From: Lachnospiraceae bacterium
GTDB taxonomy: Bacteria; Bacillota; Clostridia; Lachnospirales; Lachnospiraceae
Assembly: GCA_014804695.1 (NCBI GenBank)
Contig: JAAUZJ010000030.1
Span: 62,001 to 126,000, forward strand
Reading direction: 5' to 3'
DNA: 64,000 bases
The position numbers were made by a program, and so were the translations under genes. The notes beneath the pieces are model-generated. The model was not told where the DNA came from. It searched no databases and saw nothing but the letters and a program-made list of their open reading frames with translations. Below, in pieces: positions 34,634-44,100 of this stretch. Within the stretch, counting starts at the first letter, position 1; every line of letters begins with the position of its first letter.

Positions 34634-35965
34634 ATGGCAGAAGTAAAAGACATTTTAACCGGATTGGACAGATACGAGACTTTCATTGAGAAGCTTGACA
34701 AAGAAATTGAGAAAATGGACGATTATCGTATTGCAATAGTCTATACGGATATTAAGCATTTTAAATATATTAATGATACTTATGGATATCAGCGGGGAGA
34801 TATGCTGCTTAGGGAGTTCGTCAATCATGTGCTTAAGATTGATGATAAACTTATTTGTGCAGCACGAGTGTATTCTGATAACATTGTAGTAGCTACACGT
34901 CTTGATAGTGAATATTCAAACAATGAGTTTCGTGACCTTATATATGGCCGCAATATGGAATTGGAAAGGATGCTCAGAGACAATTATCTGGACGAGGGGC
35001 TAAGGCTCAGCACAGGTATAAGCATTATATCTAAGGATGACAGAAGGCTGGATGCCGCAACGGCTGTTTCCAACGCTAATCTGGCAAGAAAACTGGCAAA
35101 AGAGATGAAGGATGACTGTTGTGTCCTGTTTGATAACCAGATGATAGAAGGTATCAAGAAAGAAGTTGAAATTACCTCATCGCTTTCATCGGCAATCAAT
35201 AACGGGGAATTTAAGGTTTATTATCAACCCAAAATCGATACCAAGGATTTAAGGCTTATAGGCGCCGAAGCTTTGGTACGCTGGCAGAAACCGAATGGGA
35301 CGTTCATTTTTCCGGATGAATTTATACCTTTTATCGAACAGAGCGGACAGATTGTTGATTTGGATTATTTTGTGTATCGAGAAGTTTTTAAATTTATTGC
35401 GGATCGTATAAACAATGACGAACCTGTAGTGCCTGTGTCCGTTAATGTGTCTAGGGTACATTTAAGCCGGATGGGTATTTTAGAATACGTCGCAGAGCTT
35501 TTTGACGAATATCAGATTCCGCCACAGTATGTAGAGTTTGAGCTGACAGAGAGCATTTATATTGATAATACCGAGAAAGCACTGCAACTGGTGGAAGGGC
35601 TGCATGATATGGGAGTTAAGGTATCAATGGATGATTTTGGCTCCGGTTATTCTTCGCTAAATCTATTAAGCGGACTGCCGATTGATATTATTAAGCTGGA
35701 TAAGGTCTTTTTGAAAAAAGCAAGCGCCAATGAGGGAAGACTGAAAGAAAACGATAAGATTATCATTTCCTGCGTTGTTGATATGGCAAGGAGACTTAAA
35801 ATAACCTCTTTATGTGAGGGGGTTGAAACTCCGGAACAGAGTGATTATCTTGCAGAGATAGGCTGTGAGATACAGCAGGGCTATTATTTTTCCAAACCGA
35901 TTCCGCAGGAGGATTTTGAGGAGTTTATAGATGCGCATTTTAACTCGTGTAGTGCAGTGGTATAG
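34634..35965 (+). CDS. Soluble degenerate-GGDEF/EAL protein (c-di-GMP phosphodiesterase)
   Basis: 443 residues without membrane segments. The N-terminal GGDEF-like domain (TDIKHFKYINDTYGYQRGD) has ARVYSDNIVV at the active loop in place of GGDEF, so it should not make c-di-GMP. The EAL domain keeps AEALVRW, ELTESIYI, DDFGSGYSSL, KLDKVFL, CEGVETPEQ and QGYYFSKP, so c-di-GMP hydrolysis is likely. AGGGGG lies about 9 bp before ATG 34634; TTG codons just after the thioesterase stop are less likely starts. It is the second gene of the pair. Confidence 0.9.
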   Translation: MAEVKDILTGLDRYETFIEKLDKEIEKMDDYRIAIVYTDIKHFKYINDTYGYQRGDMLLREFVNHVLKIDDKLICAARVYSDNIVVATRLDSEYSNNEFRDLIYGRNMELERMLRDNYLDEGLRLSTGISIISKDDRRLDAATAVSNANLARKLAKEMKDDCCVLFDNQMIEGIKKEVEITSSLSSAINNGEFKVYYQPKIDTKDLRLIGAEALVRWQKPNGTFIFPDEFIPFIEQSGQIVDLDYFVYREVFKFIADRINNDEPVVPVSVNVSRVHLSRMGILEYVAELFDEYQIPPQYVEFELTESIYIDNTEKALQLVEGLHDMGVKVSMDDFGSGYSSLNLLSGLPIDIIKLDKVFLKKASANEGRLKENDKIIISCVVDMARRLKITSLCEGVETPEQSDYLAEIGCEIQQGYYFSKPIPQEDFEEFIDAHFNSCSAVV

Positions 35966-36000
35966 GGTGATAGCGGATATTGGGATTTAGATATGATGAT

Positions 36001-36033
36001 AAAAACCCAGGAAGTTCAAACTTCCTGGGTTTT
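36001..36033. terminator. Bidirectional terminator between the EAL gene and tRNA-Pro
   Basis: AAAACCCAGGAAG pairs with CTTCCTGGGTTTT around TTCAAA. T-runs lie on both strands, so it serves both convergent transcripts. Confidence 0.88.
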
Positions 36034-36040
36034 ATAAATA

Positions 36041-36113
36041 TCGGAATGACAAGACTTGAACTTGCGACCTCTACTTCCCTAAAGTAGCGCTCTACCACCT
36101 GAGCCACATCCCG
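36041..36113 (-). tRNA. tRNA-Pro (anticodon AGG)
   Basis: A 73-nt cloverleaf reads out cleanly on the minus strand: acceptor CGGGATG with CATTCCG (one G-U), D-arm GCTC/GAGC, anticodon stem CTACT/AGTAG with loop TTAGGGA, 5-nt variable loop, T-arm GCAAG/CTTGT with TTCAAGT. The anticodon AGG reads CCU. G37 after GG is the usual tRNA-Pro identity feature. No CCA is encoded. The MATE gene lies upstream on the same strand. Confidence 0.92.
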
Positions 36114-36191
36114 AAAGCATTTACAATTATAACTAATTTCTTTATAAAAAGCAAGCACTTCTTTATAAAAATAGAAATCTTTAAATAAAAT

Positions 36192-37565
36192 CTATTTCCC
36201 CCATATTTTAGCCAGTTTACGTCTCACGATCACAAAACATATCACATGCGTCATAAATGTTATGAACCAGCTTACCGGATAAGTCATATAGAGCGAGGTC
36301 ACAGTGTGGAAAGGCTCCGTGCGGAAAAATGTAAAAATCCAAATCAGTCTTAGACCGCACGCACCTATTAAGGACACGATCATAGGCATTACCGAGTAGC
36401 CGAGTCCGCGCAGGGCGCCTACCATAACGTCCATCATACCGCAAAACGCATATGTACTGCATATTACACGAACCCTTCTCATACCTGCATCCATTACCTC
36501 AGCGCTTGAGGTATACATACTAAGCAGCGGACGGCCGAAAAGTACCGCTAAGTTTCCAAGAATTAAGCCCACTGTCAAAACGCATAACTCAGCTGTGTAT
36601 ACAATTTTATTAACCCGCTCATATTTCGCAGCGCCTACATTCTGACTGACAAAAGAAATCGTCGCCTGATGGAACGAATTCATTGACACATAGACAAAGC
36701 CCTCTATATTCGCAGCTGCCGAGTTTCCGGCAACAGTTATTGCGCCGAACGAATTAACCGACGATTGGATTATTACATTGGAAAAAGAAAAAAGTATTCC
36801 CTGTACGCTTGCCGGCAGTCCAATCTGCAGTATCCTCTTAAATTTATCCGGATTAATACGAAGAGCGGACAGTTCCAGATGAATACTGTCTTTCATATTC
36901 ATCATGCACCTTACGATCAAAAAAGCGGAGATGCACTGTGAAATTACGGTTGCCGTAGCAACGCCTGCCACATCCATATGAAGCACGATAACAAAGATTA
37001 AATTCAAAATTACATTAATAACTCCCGCAGCAGCCAAATAATACAGCGGGCGTCTGGTATCTCCTACAGCCCTCATGATCGCACTTCCGAAATTATACAG
37101 CATCATTGCCGTCATTCCGATAAAATATATACGCAGATACATTACGGAGAGTGGAAGTATATCTTCAGGCGCCTGCATCCAGACTAAAATCTGCGGTGCG
37201 CCTATAAAGCCGATCAGTGTTAATGCAAGTCCGCTGTAGATGCTTAACATCATTGCGGTATGCACCGTCTCTTTCAGATCCTTATTCTGCTTAGCCCCAA
37301 AATAACGGGCAACCAGCACATTCGCTCCAACCGACAGTCCCATAAAAAAGTTAGTCAGAAGATTAATAAGAGACGAAGTGGAACCGACAGCTGCCAGAGA
37401 GTTATCCCCAGCAAACCTTCCCACCACAATAATATCCGCAGCATTGAAAAGAAGCTGTAAAATACTTGAACACATAAGCGGCAGCGAGAACAACAGAATT
37501 TTTCCAAGTATTGAACCGCTGCACATATCCATTTCATATTTTTTCTTTTTAATTTCCGTATCCAT
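36192..37565 (-). CDS. MATE family efflux transporter
   Basis: 457 residues, twelve membrane helices in two halves. Family segments: GKILLFSLPLMCSSILQLLF, DIIVVGRFAGDNSLAAVGST, GLSVGANVLVARYFGAK, GSAIMRAVGDTRRPLYY and the second-half NSAAANIEGFVYVSMNSFHQ. It exports cationic compounds using a Na+ or H+ gradient; the substrate is unknown. The gene 9 bp upstream on the same strand is probably co-transcribed. The ribosome site before ATG 37565 is weak, which fits coupling to that gene. Confidence 0.92.
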   Translation of the reverse strand: MDTEIKKKKYEMDMCSGSILGKILLFSLPLMCSSILQLLFNAADIIVVGRFAGDNSLAAVGSTSSLINLLTNFFMGLSVGANVLVARYFGAKQNKDLKETVHTAMMLSIYSGLALTLIGFIGAPQILVWMQAPEDILPLSVMYLRIYFIGMTAMMLYNFGSAIMRAVGDTRRPLYYLAAAGVINVILNLIFVIVLHMDVAGVATATVISQCISAFLIVRCMMNMKDSIHLELSALRINPDKFKRILQIGLPASVQGILFSFSNVIIQSSVNSFGAITVAGNSAAANIEGFVYVSMNSFHQATISFVSQNVGAAKYERVNKIVYTAELCVLTVGLILGNLAVLFGRPLLSMYTSSAEVMDAGMRRVRVICSTYAFCGMMDVMVGALRGLGYSVMPMIVSLIGACGLRLIWIFTFFRTEPFHTVTSLYMTYPVSWFITFMTHVICFVIVRRKLAKIWGK

Positions 37566-37574
37566 ATTAAGTTA

Positions 37575-37871
37575 TTAAACCAGCGGCGTGCGCAGGCTCT
37601 CCTTCCATTTGTCTTCTTGCTTTATATACTGTTCGTTTAGCCAGTCAGCTGCCATCTCCACACCTTCTTCGGTAAGCGGCACATCTATAGACTGCTTCTT
37701 ATCATCAGGCGTCTTACTTATTCCAAAAGGCTCAGGCCAGATAGTAACCCTTATTACATCACCATCTTCAGCTTTAGCTTTTTTTAACATATAACGCATA
37801 CCATCCATGCTTCCGGAATACTCTTCCTTCTTAATATAATTTAATGGATGGAAATTTTTTTTGTCTATCAT
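37575..37871 (-). CDS. Small conserved-looking protein upstream of the MATE gene
   Basis: 98 residues, mixed charge, no signal or membrane segment: FHPLNYIKKEEYSGSMDGMR, then VIRVTIWPEPFGISKTPDDK and a Lys/Glu-rich C-terminus. GAGGAT lies 8 bp before the ATG. I do not recognise the family. It lies 9 bp before the MATE gene and diverges from the giant surface protein gene. Confidence 0.7.
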   Translation of the reverse strand: MIDKKNFHPLNYIKKEEYSGSMDGMRYMLKKAKAEDGDVIRVTIWPEPFGISKTPDDKKQSIDVPLTEEGVEMAADWLNEQYIKQEDKWKESLRTPLV

Positions 37872-38014
37872 GAATATAATCCTCTATAAAATATAATAGT
37901 GTAATTTACCATCGATATTATCATATTTTGCATTGAGGGTGTTGTCAACTTCTATTTTACAAAGAGAACTTGATAGAAATATGTAATTTTTATAAAATTT
38001 TCCAATACACCCCA

Positions 38015-38043
38015 TTGACAGTTTCGGGGGGGGGTAGTATTAT
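38015..38043 (+). promoter_or_regulatory. Promoter with a G9 tract in its spacer (likely phase-variable)
   Basis: TTGACA at 38015-38020, a 17-bp spacer (38021-38037) that contains nine consecutive G at 38026-38034, and TATTAT at 38038-38043. With nine G the spacing is exactly the optimum; gain or loss of G would shift it. It lies about 80 bp before the giant secreted protein. Confidence 0.75.
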
Positions 38044-38118
38044 AGTTATAATATTTGCACTTTTACAACAAAACGTTGTGCAGAGACAATTTAATAATAT
38101 TATAGAAGGAGGATTTTT

Positions 38119-41100
38119 ATGAAACGCGGAAAGAAGAAAATGAGCAGAATTGTATCACTGCTTCTTGCGGCAGCAATGATCGTGACTTCGCTGCCACAGT
38201 CAATGCTTACTGTGAATGCCGCTGAGGTAAGTGACGTTTCGGTATCTAACGAAGCGTTTTCGGAGGAAGGAACGCAGGAGAGCGGAGCTTCTGAAAACGG
38301 AATAACAGAAGGTGAAGCTTCGGGAGATGATTCGGCGAAGGATGGAATCGCAGAGGGAGATTCATCAGGCGATAATGTTGTGGGTGAAGATTCTTCAGAA
38401 GGTAATACCTCAGATGGAGAAAATCCTGACAATGGGACTTCTAATGAAGGAAAATTGGATGGCGAGACTTCGAATGAAGGGAAGGCGGATGATGATGCCC
38501 AAGGAGAAGATAAGACTGAGGGTGAGGATTCTGAAGTCGGCGATACATCAAGTGAAGATGATGGTAAAGATGACGCCGGACAGGGAGAGGATGAGGAATC
38601 ACAGAATGGCGAGGAAGACGGAGAAGAAGCTGGTTCTGTAGATTATGATATTGCGGAGAAACCGGAATCGGAAGAGCCGCTGCTTGATGAAGGAGAGGAG
38701 AAAGAGCCGATAAGTATTAGTTTTGTGGGAAATTCTGAATCTTTTACTGTATATGATGAAAGTGGCAATGATATTACGAATAATGGATTTATCGTGCCAT
38801 ATGGAAGCATTGATATATTAAAATTTAAGATTATGCCTAAAGCTGAAACTGGATATGTTGTGGAATTTTCTGATGAACCATATCTTTATACTCAATGTAA
38901 ATGGGCAGGCATGGAGTTTTCAAAAACTGAGGTTAATGGCGGTGGATATGAATGTACAATAAGCCCTGTAGATAAAGACACTGGATATACACAAGGCATA
39001 TATATTTGGATGCGGGAAGCAAACAGAGAAACATATAAATTGAAGTTTTTATATTCAAGCGAGGATGTTGATGAGTTAGTATTAACTAACAATCCGGAAG
39101 GTGATAAGCAGAATGTAAGTAATAATGTTACTGTAAGGGTAATAAATGAGTATAGGACATCATTTAAGTTGAAAGCAAAGGCAGGAAAATCATTGGCAGT
39201 GTCGTATAAATCAGATGACCAAGATGATTATGACCGGGATGCTTTCAAGAGTTATTATGTAGAGGATGAAGACGGTTACTATAACTTTGACTTAGGAAAA
39301 GTATCTGAAAATGCAACAATAACTATACAAGAGGGATGGAAGGTCAATTTTGAGTATAATGATGATGAAATTGAGGAATTGTATAGAAAAATATTAGTAG
39401 GTGATGAAGATGATTTACTCTCAGGTAACGCGTGGTTTGAGACATGCAATATAATAAACCATACGGAAGGTGTAACTAAGGGAGAAGTTCTCTATTTTTC
39501 TTTTTATCCTACGGAAGAGTATTATTTGTGTGATGCGTCTGTAACTGATGGTTTGGGAAATAACATTGAAAAGATTTGGTACGGCGGTGATGCTCGAGAC
39601 TGGGCGGGAGGCTATGTATACAAGGTTGTTCCGACAGCTGATATGACGATTAATATAGAATTTACATCTAAAACGCTGCCGGTGACATATGTGGATGGCG
39701 TTGTTAAAAATATTAGCATAACTGCCAAAGATGAAGGCGGAGAAGCTAAAGAAGTTTATGATAAAGATAAGAAAGAAATAATTAATATTTATAGCGATAT
39801 GACGGAGTATAATATCAGCTTTGAAGTTGCAGAAGGTAAGCTTTTTGATCGCGTGGAACTTGTTAATTATTATACATGGTATGATGAAGAAACCGGTGAA
39901 ATGCAGGAGGAATATGATTACGAGAAAATAGAAGTTGAGAGAAAAGATGATGGTACTTATGCTTCCGTATACTCGTTTTGTATTTGGTCGGATTCTAGTG
40001 AACTAAGAATAATAGCAGATGATGCGTATACGGTAACATTTGTGCCGTCGGATGAAGTTAAATTATATGCATATGATGATTATGAGTTGACTAATGAATT
40101 AAGCGGAGAGAAAAATATAGTAAAGGATTCCGAATATGAATTTAGAATAACCTTTGATACGGAATATGAGTTAGCCACGCCTTATGTTATTGCAACATCG
40201 GATGGAGAGGAGCGTGAACTCAAAGTCATTGGTGACAAGTACGAGATGTGGGATCCTAGCGAAGAGAAACTGGTTTATTACTATTATTGCAGCTTTATTA
40301 CCACAGCCGATACAACGATTTCAGTTTCTCTCAAACCGCTATCCATACCGCTTAAATACGACAAGAACGCATTGAAGAATGTTGAAATAAGTGAGCAAAG
40401 AGGCGCTAAGCTTTCAGCGGATAGGGATGCCGTTATTGCTAATAAATATGATGAACTGCGTGATTGTGAAATCATGTTTGGACTTGAGGATGGTAAGACT
40501 GTTAAAGAAGCATATTATGCATATACCAGATATCATGATACATATACTGAAAATATTCCTATGTCATACGATGAAGAAACCCAGATTTACACAATCACTT
40601 TAAATGTGCCTGAAGTTGATGATTATCGGAATATGAGTATAGACTATATACAAATAGTGGCAGGTGATAAATGCGAGATATCTTTTGAGGGATATGAAGG
40701 CAAGGCGGAAATAATTGATTTTAATAATTATGAGGATATTAACTTTGATAATGATAAGCCTGTGGGAGTTGTAAAGAACAGTGAATATTTATTCAGAGTG
40801 GAATTATTGCCGGATTATAATGCGGCATTATGCCGTGTCACAACAGAAGGTGGAGAAGAACTTCCTGTAAAATATTATTCCATAAAAGGAGAGTCGTGGG
40901 AAGAAATCAGAAATATTCAATATTACAGCTTTACTCCAACAACAGATACAACAATTCATATTGAGATAAGTCCGCTGTCTATACCAATTAAATATACGGA
41001 CAGTGCTGTTGAAAGCCTTACGCTTACACATAATATGGGGGAAGTTGAGAATGCGCCAGAGTTATCCGCAGATAAGAAAGCTGTTAATGTTTGGCGTTAT

Positions 41101-44100
41101 GAAACTGATTTGAGGTTTGATTTGGAGCTTGAAAGCGGTAGAACCCTCAGTAGAATATTCAGCCGTCGTTCCAACGTAGACGATTATGGGAATAAAATAG
41201 ACGGCTATTATGAAGATGACATTCCATATCAAATGGTAGACGATAAGTATTATTTTGAAGTTGGAATATATTATGATGATTATGGCAGCAATTTACTCGA
41301 AATCGAAATTGTTACTGATAAAGTAAACCTGCGTGATTGCACGGTAGAGCTTGATCTGGATAATGATTATTGGAGGTACTATGTTTCTTATAGAGCAGAA
41401 GAAATTAAACCTGGGGTGACTCTTAAATATGAGGTAGAAGAGGGTAAGCCAGAAATCATAGATCCGAATGAATATTCCGTAACTTATGAGAATAACAGGA
41501 ATGTCGGAGAAGCCTATGTGATTATTAAGGCTAAGGAAGATTCAGAGGCTTGTACCGGAAGCATAGAAGCATATTTTGAAATTGTAAAGGCGCAGGCTCC
41601 TACAATTGATCCAATTAGTATTTCTGTGGATGTTAATGATATAAAAGAAAACCCAGATAGGGAGTTAAATCTTTCCAATAGTGTTTTAGTGAATACCGGC
41701 TTAGAACAAGGCGTTAAACCTATCTGGTATATTGTAGATACAGGGAACGAAGATTATACACCGGGTGATGTGCTTGTAGATGGAACGGATCCCTTTATAG
41801 ATTCTCAATCCCAATACTACTGGAATGAAGAAAACAAAGAAGAAAAAGTAATCTGGACTCATACTTTAAAATACAGTATCAAGGATGATGTTGATGAGGA
41901 TTCTAAGAGCGCAATGATTGTTCTGATTGCATCTTTTGACAATTACGAAGATGCCAAAATTGTCATAGAAATATCTATGGCGGAAAAAGAAGAGATTATA
42001 CTTGATGGATACTCATGTACTAGAAATAAAACATATGATGCTAAGCCGTATGACTATGATTATGATAACTTATATCTGGTGGGTGAGAACGGTTTAGAGC
42101 GTGAAGATTCAGCCGAAATTATGAAGGAATTGAAGAATTCCATTAAATTTCATTATAAAGGTGAGGAATATACAAAAGACGGATATCGGTCTTATGATTC
42201 ATATGAGGCACCTGTAAATGTAGGTAATTATACTCTGACAGTGGAACTTTCGGAAGAAAATAAGTCGTATACTGCTACTCCTTATGAGGTCGGAAATGTC
42301 AGGATAAATCGGAGAGAGATATATATCAGGGCAGAGGCGTTGAATCTTAATGTGGGAGACTTACTGCCTGATAAATATTCCTACAGAATTACTGGTGACG
42401 GATTGTTAGAGGGTGATAAGATAAGTCCGGAGCCAACGCTGCTATGCGATGCGACTGATACAGAGACGGCAAAGAAATATAAAATTGTCGTTGATACGAG
42501 TGATATGGATATCTGCAATAGTGATGGTGAAAGTGTCAGATATTATTACAGTATTGATTATTATGACAATTGGTTGACTATCTCCTCAGTATCAAAGACC
42601 GAAATAACCCTAAACCATAAAACCGGCACATCCCTTACCAAGATATATGACGGTGAAGCTTTTGACGGTATTTCGTTAATAGAAGCCAAGAATGATGAAA
42701 CACCTATAGAGGATGCTATAATTACGGTTAAGTATACCGGACGTGGAAATACAGTGTATACCGAGTCAGAAACGGCGCCTGTCGATGCGGGGACATATAC
42801 AATGAAGGCGAAGGTTGCTTCAAACGACGGACAGTATAAGTCAGAAGAACTTTCCCTTGACATAGAAATCACTAAGGCCGAAGCTCCGGTTTTGCAGGAG
42901 CAAGGAATAAATTTACCGCCTGTTACCGAAGATACTCTGAAAACTCTAGACCTTACCCAGTATATACCTACCGGATATGAAGTGACAGGTTATGGCACAG
43001 TTAACAAGACTGATTCGGCTAACATGCTTACGGGAACTGCGCAAGTAGACGCACAAGGCGTGTTGTCTTATACGCTTAAAGCGGACATAAACACAGGTAC
43101 GGCTGAACTTACTATTCCGCTTGAATTTAAGAACCATAAAGATACAACGCTGACAGTAAAAATAATGTTGACATCTAAGACATTACTGACATTGTCAAAG
43201 GCAGCAGGCGTGGACGTAAATAAGGAATATGACGGAAATGCATATAATATCCCGGCAGAAGCTGTAACTGTTTCCGGTATGTCACAGGGAACAGTAGCAC
43301 AGCCTGAGTTAGATTATACTTATACTTTAAGAGGAAGTGTAGAACCTATTACAGCACTTCATGCAGGACTCTACAGCGTAACGGTAACCGTTGCAGAGGA
43401 TGATGAGAATTATGCAGCACAGTCTCCGCTTGTAATTGACTTTGAGATAACGAAGAAGACAGTTAATGTTACAGCTAAGAGCGGCAACTGGAACAAGGCT
43501 TTTGTTGCCCGTCCTACCGCGACAGAATATCCGCTTGAATACGAGCAGGATAGTCTTATAGGCAGTGACAGCTGGACTAACGGACCTACAAGTTATACTT
43601 ATACATATAATGTAGACGGAAAAGAAACAGTATTGCCTGATACGGATGATGCATGGGAGGCTTTGGAAGCAGGTACGGTAATTACCGTTACACCTGCCGG
43701 TGCAAAGGCAACAGATGATTATGAGGTCGTTCATATTTCCGGTAAACTTACTGTAGCGGATATGCCGGAAGACGGACAGATGTATGTTCCGGATATTGAG
43801 GCGATGACCTATACAGGCAGCCAGATAAAACCTCAGGTCAAGGTATATTTTATTAAAAATGGAGAGCCAGTAGAGCTCACCTCTAAGGATTATAAGGTTA
43901 CATACGGAGAAAACAAAGACGCCGGTACAGGAACCGTAAAGATCACGGGTAAAGGAAACTACGATAAAGAAATTGAAAAAACATTTACAATTGAAAAAGC
44001 GTCAATTGGTGACGGAAGTGAGAATACAGCACTCGGAATCACCCTTAAGTATACGGACCAGTCACTTGATACCAAGGCGTCCAAACTTGTTACATCCTTA

